A stretch of DNA of 5,886 nt, from positions 1 to 5,886 of the forward strand of contig JAIFMT010000154.1 in the NCBI GenBank assembly GCA_020048295.1, in the 5' to 3' direction. Below the pieces are notes generated by a model. It was not told the DNA's origin and searched no databases. It was given only the letters and a program-made list of their open reading frames with translations. A program made the position numbers and the translations under genes. The stretch is from Rhodoferax sp. Its GTDB lineage: Bacteria; Pseudomonadota; Gammaproteobacteria; Burkholderiales; Burkholderiaceae. Numbering within the stretch: position 1 is the first letter of the stretch; every line of letters begins with the position of its first letter. Shown here piece by piece: positions 1 to 5,886 of the stretch.

Positions 1-822
1 GGCCACAAGGCGCTGGCGGTCAACCTCAGCGACCTGGCGGCCTGCGGTGCCAAACCCCTGGCGTTTACGCTGGCACTGGCATTACCGCAGGTGGACGAAC
101 CCTGGCTGGCGGCGTTTTCGCAAGGGTTGCTGGCGCTGGCTGACGCGTTTGACTGCGAGCTGATTGGCGGCGACACCACCGGCGGGCCGCTCAACATCTG
201 CATCACCGTGTTTGGCGAAGTGCCAGTGGTGAATGGCCGCTCACTGGCGCTGCTGCGCTCGGGGGCGCAGCCGGGTGACGACCTGTACGTCAGCGGCACG
301 CTGGGCGATGCACGACTGGCGCTCGATGCCCTGCAAGGCAAGCTGACGCTGCCGGCCGAACTGCTGGCCGCTGCACGCCAGCGGCTGGAGCAACCCAGCC
401 CACGGGTGGCACTCGGCCTGGCGTTGCGCGGTGTGGCCAGCGCCGCCATTGATGTCAGCGACGGCTTGCTCGGTGACCTGCAGCACATTCTGGAAAACTC
501 GGCTGTGGGGGCCACGGTGGATGCCGATGTAGCTACATCATTAATAGCTGCCAGCGCAATTAGCACAAGGCCTGCAGGCCAATTTTTCATAAATTTATCG
601 ACCCAACAGTGGCGCACATTGGCACTGGCGGGTGGTGATGATTACGAGCTGCTGTTTACCGCTGCACCGGCTCAGCATGCTGCCGTGGCAGCTGCGGCGC
701 ACAGCAGCCAGACCCCCGTCACCCGCATTGGCCAGATCGAGTCCAACCCGGGCCTGCGGCTGATTGACCTGCATGGCCAGCCACTGGCCAACAGCTACGC
801 CTCGTTTGACCACTTTGCCTGA
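1..822 (+). CDS. thiL: Thiamine-monophosphate kinase ThiL (5'-truncated by window edge)
   Basis: ThiL phosphorylates thiamine monophosphate with ATP to give thiamine diphosphate, the last step of cofactor synthesis, in the cytoplasm. The frame is open from base 1, and family motifs occur before the first possible internal start at 91, so the gene enters from the left. There are 273 visible residues against about 325 for E. coli ThiL, so roughly 50 N-terminal residues are missing. Visible motifs, numbered from base 1, are GHKALAVNLSD (1-11), GGDTT (56-60), PGDDLYVSG (91-99), IDVSDGLLGDL (150-160) and GGDDYELLF (211-219). The SFDHF ending is also typical. These are the nucleotide- and Mg-binding motifs of the ThiL/PurM-type fold. 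Oddity: residues 177-200 are encoded by an AT-rich, repeat-like stretch just before GGDDYEL. The reading frame stays open and all visible motifs are intact, so the enzyme is probably functional. In many proteobacteria pgpA follows thiL; here it does not. Confidence 0.96.
   Translation, partial: GHKALAVNLSDLAACGAKPLAFTLALALPQVDEPWLAAFSQGLLALADAFDCELIGGDTTGGPLNICITVFGEVPVVNGRSLALLRSGAQPGDDLYVSGTLGDARLALDALQGKLTLPAELLAAARQRLEQPSPRVALGLALRGVASAAIDVSDGLLGDLQHILENSAVGATVDADVATSLIAASAISTRPAGQFFINLSTQQWRTLALAGGDDYELLFTAAPAQHAAVAAAAHSSQTPVTRIGQIESNPGLRLIDLHGQPLANSYASFDHFA
529..600 (+). repeat. AT-rich short dispersed repeat-like element inside thiL
   Basis: Bases 531-600 contain only 29 G/C out of 70, within a gene that is otherwise strongly GC-rich. 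The stretch opens with the palindrome GTAGCTAC (529-536), contains AATAGCTGCCAGCGC (543-557) and the perfect 12-bp palindrome GGCCTGCAGGCC (569-580), and then runs into AATTTTT (581-587). From memory this order (AT-rich, AGCTGC-AGCGC, ACAAGG, AGGCC, T-run) resembles short intergenic repeats that are abundant in Comamonadaceae genomes; this was not checked by search. It is translated in frame as about 24 residues and uses codons rare for such a genome (TTA twice, ATA twice, AGG once). Both ends are approximate, and no second full copy is seen in the window. Confidence 0.6.
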
Positions 823-832
823 GTCGTCTTGA

Positions 833-854
833 TGGCTACCGGTTTTTTTAGCCA
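833..854 (+). other. Small stem-loop after thiL
   Basis: TGGCTA (833-838) and TAGCCA (849-854) are perfectly complementary around a 10-base loop that contains six of a run of seven T residues. It starts 10 bases after the thiL stop. The T run is mostly in the loop rather than after the stem, so this is not a standard intrinsic terminator. Its right arm overlaps GCCAAC (851-856), which can instead pair with GTTGGC (883-888) nearer the next gene. Whether it forms or acts is unknown. Confidence 0.3.
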
Positions 855-885
855 ACCTATCCAGTACTATTTTTCGTTTCCCGTT

Positions 886-893
886 GGCGATAA
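886..893 (+). promoter_or_regulatory. Possible sigma-28 (FliA) -10-like element upstream of the FapA-like gene
   Basis: GGCGATAA differs from the flagellar sigma-28 -10 consensus GCCGATAA at one position and lies 18 bases before the start codon of the FapA-like gene. The expected -35 region (about 867-874, CTATTTTT) matches TAAAGTTT only in the last three T residues and one A, so the site is weak. A transcript starting a few bases downstream would have a very short leader. It is listed because a motility-linked gene would be a sensible target; chance is a real alternative. Confidence 0.2.
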
Positions 894-911
894 ATCACGG
901 ATACTCATGCC

Positions 912-2516
912 ATGAACCTACCCGGAATCACCTTCAATGAAGCCGACGGCAAGGTGCTGCTGGTGTCGCAACCCCTGCCTGAGCGCCTGCCGGTGGACAG
1001 CACGGTACTGCACGCGCTGCTGATTCAGGAGGGCTATGGCGGCTGCCAGCTCGACGAAGCCGCCATCAGCAACGCCGCCAACTTGTGCAATGTGCAGCAA
1101 ACCCCGTTTGGGCTTGAAGTGGCGCAGCGCATTGACGCGGTGCTGGCAGTGCATGTTGAACTGGATGACATGGTTGCCACACTCAACATGACCGCCGCGC
1201 GCGGTGGCAAGCCCGCCAGCGTGCCCGATGTGCTGGCAGTACTGGCGCAGGCGGGGGTGGTGTTTGGCATTGACGAAGACGCCGTGGCGCAGGCGTGCCA
1301 GGCCGGCGCGTGCAGCGCACTGGTGGTGGCGCGCGGCAGCGTGGCGCAAGACGGCCACGACGCATCGTTTGAAGCGCTGGTTGCCGACAGTGTGGACCGT
1401 GCGCCCAAGCTCAACGAACAGGGGCTGATTGATTACCGCGAACATGGTGACATTCCGGTGGTGGCGGCCGGCACGCCGCTGATGCGCCGCACCCCCGCTA
1501 CACCAGGCGTGCCGGGCAAAACCGTCAAGGGTCAGGTGCTGGCGGCGCTGGCCGGACACGACAGCAGTTTTGCGCCCAAGCTCGATGGCGCCGAAATCTC
1601 GGCGGCAGATGCCAATTTGCTGGTCGCCTCGGTCAGCGGCCAGCCGGTGCGAGTCACCAACGGGGTGATGGTGGAGCCGATCTTGCGCATCAAAGAGGTC
1701 AACATGGCCACTGGCAACATCCATTTTGATGGCACCGTGCATGTGGCCGGCGAGGTGATCCAGGGCATGAAGGTGCAGGCCAGCGGCGACATCGTGGTCG
1801 ATGGCATGGTCGATGGCGGGCAACTCGATGCCGGCGGCAACATTCAGGTGGCCGGTGGGCTGATTGCCCACGCCAAACTGCACGCCGGTGGCTCGGTGAC
1901 GGCGCGCTTTGCCGAAGGCGCACAAATCACCGCCGGCACGGTGATCGTGATTGGCGACATGGTGATTGACTGCGACCTGCATTCGCTCAACCAGATCATC
2001 ATCGGCAGCAACTCACCGCAGCGCGGTCGGCTGGTGGGTGGCGTGACCGCCGCAGCGCTATTGCTGCGGGTGCCGCTGCTGGGTTCGGGCAAGGCCGGCA
2101 CGACCAAAGTGGTGGTTGGCACCAACCCCGAACTCGAAGCCCGCTATAGCGCGCTGCTGGCGCGCATCGAGTCTGAGAAAGCGGTGGAAGCCAACCTCGA
2201 CAAGCTGGTCAAGCAGCTCAAAGCGATTGGCGACCCCAAGCACATGCTGGACCGCGTCAAGGCCTCGCGCCAGCATGCAGTGCAGGTGTGGGGCGCATCA
2301 CTGGCAGAAAAGCAGACGCTGGAGCACGAACTGGAGTTGGCCTTGACTGCCAGGGTGGAGGTCAGCCTGGGCGTTGAAGGCGCGGTGGACCTGATGTTTG
2401 GCCACAAATCTGTGCCCTTGCGCCGCGAGTTTGAGGCAGGCAGTTTTTCAATGGACCAGCAGGCGCAGGTACTGTTCACCGATACCGCGGGCAACAGCCT
2501 GACGCTGACGACCTGA
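912..2516 (+). CDS. FapA / DUF342 family protein (534 aa)
   Basis: This is a DUF342 protein of the FapA family. Members have been named flagellar assembly protein A, but the biochemical role is poorly defined. There is no signal peptide or membrane helix, so it is probably cytoplasmic or peripheral. The N-terminal half (1-190) is a mixed region. At 194-240 comes the family-typical TPATPGVPGKTVKG segment and a VSGQPV motif. From about 265 to 380 lies a beta-repeat region rich in G-D/N-I/V turns (ATGNIHFDGTVHVAG, ASGDIVVDGMVDG, AGGNIQVAGG, AGGSVTARFAEGA), consistent with a right-handed beta-helix. Residues 405-480 are charged and helical, likely coiled coil, followed by a short beta-type tail. 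An in-frame TAA at 891-893, with no ATG, GTG or TTG between it and 912, fixes ATG 912 as the first start. The Shine-Dalgarno is weak (ACGGA, 897-901). It lies 89 bp after thiL with no flagellar genes in view. Confidence 0.85.
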   Translation: MNLPGITFNEADGKVLLVSQPLPERLPVDSTVLHALLIQEGYGGCQLDEAAISNAANLCNVQQTPFGLEVAQRIDAVLAVHVELDDMVATLNMTAARGGKPASVPDVLAVLAQAGVVFGIDEDAVAQACQAGACSALVVARGSVAQDGHDASFEALVADSVDRAPKLNEQGLIDYREHGDIPVVAAGTPLMRRTPATPGVPGKTVKGQVLAALAGHDSSFAPKLDGAEISAADANLLVASVSGQPVRVTNGVMVEPILRIKEVNMATGNIHFDGTVHVAGEVIQGMKVQASGDIVVDGMVDGGQLDAGGNIQVAGGLIAHAKLHAGGSVTARFAEGAQITAGTVIVIGDMVIDCDLHSLNQIIIGSNSPQRGRLVGGVTAAALLLRVPLLGSGKAGTTKVVVGTNPELEARYSALLARIESEKAVEANLDKLVKQLKAIGDPKHMLDRVKASRQHAVQVWGASLAEKQTLEHELELALTARVEVSLGVEGAVDLMFGHKSVPLRREFEAGSFSMDQQAQVLFTDTAGNSLTLTT

Positions 2517-2569
2517 AGACGGATACCGGACGCATAGCCCCGCAGGCACTGTACCGGTTGCCGTGCAGG

Positions 2570-2597
2570 TTGCGACCAACGCTAACGGGTTTATGAT
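2570..2597 (+). promoter_or_regulatory. Candidate sigma-70 promoter for the chemoreceptor gene
   Basis: TTGCGA (2570-2575) and TATGAT (2592-2597) are separated by 16 bases. They match the -35 and -10 consensus at 4 of 6 and 5 of 6 positions. Transcription would start near 2604, leaving a leader of roughly 40 bases before ATG 2643. This is the best promoter-like pair in the 126-bp gap after the FapA-like gene. No convincing terminator was found in the gap, so read-through from upstream is also possible. Confidence 0.4.
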
Positions 2598-2627
2598 TGA
2601 TTTTTCTCAACCGCCACTGTCCTGCGT

Positions 2628-2634
2628 GAAGGAA
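2628..2634 (+). promoter_or_regulatory. Shine-Dalgarno of the chemoreceptor gene
   Basis: GAAGGAA contains AAGGA (2629-2633), nine bases before ATG 2643 and twelve before the adjacent in-frame ATG 2646. The spacing favours 2643. The two starts differ by only one methionine. Confidence 0.6.
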
Positions 2635-2642
2635 CACCCGTC

Positions 2643-4196
2643 ATGATGAATCTAAGCTCACTGAGTGTTGCCCGACGCTTGGCGCTGCTGACTGCCAGCG
2701 CGGTGTTGGGGGTGATGGTGCTGGCCGCAGTGTTTCTGTGGTCGGAACGAGCGCTGATTTTGCAGGAACGCCAAGATAGCGTACGCCAGTCGGTCGAGGT
2801 GGCGCATGGTGTGCTGGCGCATTTTCAGGCGTTGGCGGTACAAGGCAAGCTGTCGCAGGACGAGGCCAGACTGCAGGCTGCCGAAACAGTGCGCGGCATG
2901 CGCTACAACGGCAACGACTATTTCTGGATCAACGACCTGCAGCAAATCATGGTGATGCACCCGATCAAGCCCGAAATGCAGGGCAAAGACCTGACCGACT
3001 TCAAAAGCACCGACGGCCAATTGCTATACAGCAATTTCAACAAAATAGTCAGGGCTTCGGGTGCCGGCTTTGTACCTTACCTGTGGCCCAAACCCGGGGC
3101 CAGCCAGCCGGTGCAGAAAATTTCTTACGTCAAAGGCTTTGAGCCATGGGGCTGGGTGATTGGCTCGGGGGTGTATGTCGATACCGTCGATACCACCGTA
3201 TCGAGCCGGGCGCTGGGTTTTGCCGTGGGCACGCTACTGCTGATGCTCGCGCTGCTGGCCATCGGCATGGTGATTGCCCGCAGTGTGTTGCGCCAGCTTG
3301 GCGGCGAGCCGGCTTATGCGCATGACATCACGCAACGTATCGCACAGGGTGATCTGGCGCTGCGCCTGGACCTGCAGCCCGGCGACCAAGGTAGCTTGTT
3401 GCACGGCATCAACGCCATGCGCGACCAGTTTGCCGACATCGTGCGGCAGGTGCGCGGCGGTGCGGATGGCGTATCGACCGCCAGTTCTGAAATCGCCCAG
3501 GGCAACCACGACCTGTCGGCACGCACCGAAAACCAGGCCAACGCGCTGCAGCAAACCGCTGCCTCGATGGAGCAGCTCAGCGCCACCGTGCAGCACAACG
3601 CCGAGAATGCCGCGCAAGCCAGCCAGATGGCCGTGGATGCCAGCGCCGTGGCCGTCAAGGGCGGACAGGTGGTGGCCGAGGTGGTGGACACCATGCGCGG
3701 CATCAACGAGGCCTCGCGCAAGATCAGCGACATCATCCAGGTGATTGACGGCATCGCGTTCCAGACCAACATCCTGGCGCTCAACGCCGCCGTGGAAGCC
3801 GCCCGCGCCGGTGAACAAGGCCGTGGTTTTGCCGTGGTGGCCAGCGAGGTGCGCAGTCTGGCCGGGCGCAGCGCCGAAGCCGCCAAGGAGATCAAAACGC
3901 TGATCAACACCAGTGTCGAGCGAGTCGCCAGTGGCACCGTGCTGGTGGATCAGGCCGGTAGCACCATGACCGAGGTGGTCAGCAGCATTGCCCGCCTGTC
4001 AAGCATCGTCACCGAAATCAGCTCAGCCAGCCGCGAACAAAGCGCTGGCGTGGCGCAGGTCGGCGAAGCAGTGATGCAGATGGATCAGGCCACCCAGCAA
4101 AACGCTGCACTGGTGGAGCAGATGGCTGCGGCGGCCAGCAGCCTCAATAGCCAGGCACAGGAACTGGTGCAGACGGTGGCGGTGTTCAAGCTGTGA
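2643..4196 (+). CDS. Methyl-accepting chemotaxis protein with sCache sensor domain
   Basis: This is an inner-membrane chemoreceptor that signals through CheW/CheA to the flagellar motor. A first membrane helix spans about 12-34. The periplasmic region 35-185 is a single Cache (sCache_2 type) domain with the hallmark segments NDYFWIND (91-98), [13 protein letters not shown] (105-117), YLWPKPG (146-152) and [15 protein letters not shown] (166-180). Such domains often bind small organic acids, but the ligand here is unknown. A second helix lies at about 190-212, then LGGEP and a HAMP domain (about 213-266). The cytoplasmic coiled coil carries the conserved tip [20 protein letters not shown] (373-392) and likely methylation segments near 294-317 and 482-495. 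No gaps are apparent, and the length is usual for the class. It ends in VFKL without a CheR-binding NWETF-like pentapeptide. Bases 3019-3048 inside the sensor domain are unusually AT-rich. Its end overlaps the convergent helicase gene by 11 bases. Confidence 0.95.
   Translation: MMNLSSLSVARRLALLTASAVLGVMVLAAVFLWSERALILQERQDSVRQSVEVAHGVLAHFQALAVQGKLSQDEARLQAAETVRGMRYNGNDYFWINDLQQIMVMHPIKPEMQGKDLTDFKSTDGQLLYSNFNKIVRASGAGFVPYLWPKPGASQPVQKISYVKGFEPWGWVIGSGVYVDTVDTTVSSRALGFAVGTLLLMLALLAIGMVIARSVLRQLGGEPAYAHDITQRIAQGDLALRLDLQPGDQGSLLHGINAMRDQFADIVRQVRGGADGVSTASSEIAQGNHDLSARTENQANALQQTAASMEQLSATVQHNAENAAQASQMAVDASAVAVKGGQVVAEVVDTMRGINEASRKISDIIQVIDGIAFQTNILALNAAVEAARAGEQGRGFAVVASEVRSLAGRSAEAAKEIKTLINTSVERVASGTVLVDQAGSTMTEVVSSIARLSSIVTEISSASREQSAGVAQVGEAVMQMDQATQQNAALVEQMAAAASSLNSQAQELVQTVAVFKL
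3019..3036 (+). repeat. Perfect 7-bp inverted repeat in the sCache coding region
   Basis: AATTGCT (3019-3025) and AGCAATT (3030-3036) flank a 4-base loop, ATAC. It sits at the start of a 30-base stretch (3019-3048) with only 8 G/C bases, inside a GC-rich gene. The encoded residues ([10 protein letters not shown]) fit the usual length of the domain, so there is no obvious insertion. It may be coincidence or a converted patch. Confidence 0.35.
4186..4196. other. 11-bp tail-to-tail gene overlap
   Basis: The chemoreceptor stop codon is TGA at 4194-4196 on the + strand, and the helicase stop codon is TGA read from 4188 to 4186 on the - strand. The last codons of the two genes therefore occupy the same bases on opposite strands. 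There is no intergenic space for a terminator, so transcripts of either gene that end beyond the stop would be antisense to the other. Confidence 0.9.
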
Positions 4197-5886
4197 ACTG
4201 CTGCACCCACTGGCGCACCTCGGCGTAAGGGTAATTTTCCAGCGCTGCAAAACCTGGCAGACTGCGCGCCCTGAGTTGGGTCAGCACCGGGGCGGTGATG
4301 CCGCACAAAAACCGCGTCAGAACTTCGCAACTGGCGGGGCGGTGCAGCTGGCCCAGATGCCGGTCGATCAGCTCGCCACACAACGCGACCAGGTTTTGGC
4401 CGGCCAGCGGCGGCACGGGGGCTGGCGCTGGCAACTGCGCGACCTGACCACGGCACACCGAACAATGACCGCAGTGCAGGGGTGCCTGCAAATCGCCAAA
4501 ATACGCCGCCAGCCGATGGCTCAGGCATTGCGCGCTGGCAAAGTAGTCCAGCATGGCGTGAATGCGCGCCACCTCGCTGTGCTCCTTGGCCTGAAAATAG
4601 GCGCTCAAGTCCGCGCCCAGCGCGTTGTGATCAAAGTCGCGCTGCAGTACCGCATACACATCGGTCATCTGCTTGGCTTCGAGTTCGATCCAGCCCTTTT
4701 CCTGAAAATAGTCGAGCGCCTTGACCACCCGGCTGTGCTCGGCATGGTGCTGCCGGTACAGCGCATCAAAATCCAGCGTGTACCAGGTGCGTGCGCGCAC
4801 CGCACACTGCAAAATGGCCTGCACAAACTGCGCCCGCTCCCCCTGAAAGTGCGCCAGCATATCCTCGGCGGCGGTCAACAATTTGAATCGGTAGTCGGCA
4901 AAATAGGCAAAGCGGGCGGCAATGATGCCGCGCAACTCCAGTTGCACCAGCAAGGTCTTGAGCGGCAGCAGGCGGATGTTGCAGCGCTCTGACAGCGCGG
5001 TGAGCTTCACCTCCCACGACTGGCCCGCCGCCACCGCCGCAATGTCGGCCAGCACGGTATCGATGCCGGCGCGCTCGGGCGTGTCGCCATAAACAAAGTT
5101 CTCCAGCACCTGCAGACTGTCGCGGTTGGCCAGCACCAGGCAATCCGACGGCAGGCCGTCGCGCCCGGCACGGCCGATTTCCTGGCTGTAGCCCTCAATC
5201 GATTTTGGCAGGTCAAAGTGCAGCACATGGCGGATGTTGCTCTTGTCGATGCCCATGCCAAAGGCAATGGTTGCCACCATGCAGTGGCACTGCCCGGCCA
5301 TGAAGCGCTGCTGCAAGTCCTGGCGCATCTCATGCGCCAGGCCGGCGTGGTAGGCGCTGGCGGCAATGCCGTGCTGCGACAGGTGCTGCGCCACGTCTTC
5401 GGCGGTTTGCTGCAAGGTGACATAGACAATGCTGGCCTGTCCAGCGCGGGTCTTTAGCCAGTCCACCAGGCGGCGCAGTTTGTCAGCGCCGCTGACGGGT
5501 TCCACCCACAAATTCAGGTTGGGCCGGTAAAAACCGGTGCAAACCACGTCCAGGCTGTCAATGGCAAATTTGGCCTGCATGTCGGCCACCACCGTGGGCG
5601 TGGCGGTGGCAGTCAGCAGCAGCACCTGCGGTATGGCAAGCGCGTGCTGTTCGTGCGGCAGCTTGAGGTAATCAGGGCGAAAGTTGTGCCCCCATTCCGA
5701 GATGCAATGCGCCTCATCGACCACCAGCAGCGACACCGGCACGCTGGCAATAAAGTGGCGAAAACGCTCGTTTTTCAGCCGCTCCACCGAGATCAGCAAA
5801 ATTTTCAGGGTACCGGCACGCGCTTGTGCCATCACCTGCTGCGCTTCTTCGCGGCTCTGCGTGGAGTCAATGCTGGCGGCCGCAAT
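4186..5886 (-). CDS. recQ: RecQ-family ATP-dependent DNA helicase (N-terminus cut by window edge)
   Basis: This is a superfamily 2, 3'-5' DNA helicase of the RecQ family, acting in recombination and repair. The frame stays open to base 5886, and RecQ-like sequence ([10 protein letters not shown]) precedes the GTG/ATG codons near 5835, so the true start lies to the right. The 566 visible residues lack the Walker A motif. Present, numbered from 5886: SVERL (33-37), DEAH (57-60) followed by the RecQ aromatic-rich loop [19 protein letters not shown] (92-96), AYHAGL (178-183), [19 protein letters not shown] (209-227) and [10 protein letters not shown] (235-244). A zinc-binding set C454-x17-C472-x2-C475-x2-C478 matches the RecQ pattern, but lies about 210 residues after motif VI rather than about 50. 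Two winged-helix-like segments (about 295-337 and 370-415) lie between. A Pro-rich linker (485-496) leads to a helical C-terminus with no recognisable HRDC domain. It probably belongs to a RecQ subfamily distinct from E. coli RecQ, so the symbol is provisional. Confidence 0.93.
   Translation of the reverse strand: MAAASIDSTQSREEAQQVMAQARAGTLKILLISVERLKNERFRHFIASVPVSLLVVDEAHCISEWGHNFRPDYLKLPHEQHALAIPQVLLLTATATPTVVADMQAKFAIDSLDVVCTGFYRPNLNLWVEPVSGADKLRRLVDWLKTRAGQASIVYVTLQQTAEDVAQHLSQHGIAASAYHAGLAHEMRQDLQQRFMAGQCHCMVATIAFGMGIDKSNIRHVLHFDLPKSIEGYSQEIGRAGRDGLPSDCLVLANRDSLQVLENFVYGDTPERAGIDTVLADIAAVAAGQSWEVKLTALSERCNIRLLPLKTLLVQLELRGIIAARFAYFADYRFKLLTAAEDMLAHFQGERAQFVQAILQCAVRARTWYTLDFDALYRQHHAEHSRVVKALDYFQEKGWIELEAKQMTDVYAVLQRDFDHNALGADLSAYFQAKEHSEVARIHAMLDYFASAQCLSHRLAAYFGDLQAPLHCGHCSVCRGQVAQLPAPAPVPPLAGQNLVALCGELIDRHLGQLHRPASCEVLTRFLCGITAPVLTQLRARSLPGFAALENYPYAEVRQWVQQFTA

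Noticed and set aside
91..93. GTG as the start of thiL
   Set aside because: The frame is open to base 1 and the upstream translation carries the ThiL motif GHKALAVNLSD, so 91 is internal.
918..1982. 354-codon open frame on the - strand inside the FapA-like gene
   Set aside because: Its His/Ala/Arg-rich translation has no family motifs and mirrors the GC-biased codons of the FapA-like gene. It is a shadow frame.
2050..2069. 7-bp inverted repeat CCGCAGC/GCTGCGG inside the FapA-like gene
   Set aside because: GC-rich coding DNA yields such stems often, and there is no T-run, regulatory context or skewed base composition around it.
2517..2580. Terminator for the FapA-like gene in the following gap
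   Set aside because: Only short imperfect complementary segments (for example GCAC with GTGC) are present and no T-run follows them.
2583..2609. Sigma-28 promoter before the chemoreceptor
   Set aside because: TAACGGGT partly fits a -35, but the bases at the required spacing do not resemble GCCGATAA.
3234..3937. Open frames on the - strand opposite the chemoreceptor signalling domain
   Set aside because: The + strand encodes the highly conserved chemoreceptor hairpin tip; the antisense frames are a by-product of GC-rich codons.
4276..4992. 238-codon open frame on the + strand opposite the helicase
   Set aside because: The opposite strand carries the conserved zinc-cysteine and winged-helix-like regions of the helicase. 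The + strand translation is Gln/Arg/Leu-rich with no recognisable motif.
5833..5835. GTG as the start of the helicase
   Set aside because: The frame continues to the window edge with RecQ-like residues ([10 protein letters not shown]) upstream, and motif I has to lie further upstream.
1..5886. CRISPR array, tRNA, rRNA, transposase, phage or toxin-antitoxin genes
   Set aside because: No regularly spaced direct repeats, tRNA/rRNA-like sequence or mobile-element protein motifs were seen on either strand.

Overview
No clearly new system is visible in this window. It looks like ordinary chromosomal DNA from a GC-rich betaproteobacterium, most likely Burkholderiales/Comamonadaceae (a Rhodoferax/Polaromonas/Acidovorax-type genome). 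The reasons are the strong G/C bias at third codon positions, the Burkholderiales-style chemoreceptor (LGGEP before HAMP, VFKL C-terminus), and a short AT-rich element inside thiL. That element resembles, from memory, the short dispersed repeats of Comamonadaceae genomes. The taxonomic call is inference.

Layout, left to right: (1) the 3' part of thiL (thiamine-monophosphate kinase, + strand, cut by the left edge), carrying the AT-rich element in frame; (2) an 89-bp gap with two mutually exclusive small hairpins, a weak sigma-28-like -10 element and a two-codon ORF whose stop overlaps the next start codon; (3) a complete FapA/DUF342-family gene (534 codons, + strand); (4) a 126-bp gap with a plausible sigma-70 promoter and a good Shine-Dalgarno; (5) a complete methyl-accepting chemotaxis protein gene with an sCache sensor (517 codons, + strand); (6) a RecQ-family DNA helicase on the - strand, cut by the right edge and therefore lacking its N-terminus. 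It converges on the chemoreceptor gene and overlaps its last 11 bases.

The genes do not form an obvious pathway: cofactor synthesis, a polymer-like beta-repeat protein possibly linked to the cell surface or flagella, chemotaxis sensing and DNA repair. The FapA-like protein and the chemoreceptor could both belong to motility, but only weak promoter evidence supports this. The points most worth a second look are the repeat-like insertion translated within ThiL, the non-canonical domain order of the RecQ-family helicase, the convergent gene overlap, and the start-site arrangement of the FapA-like gene. There is no tRNA, rRNA, CRISPR array, transposase or phage gene. No stretch over 300 bases lacks a gene.
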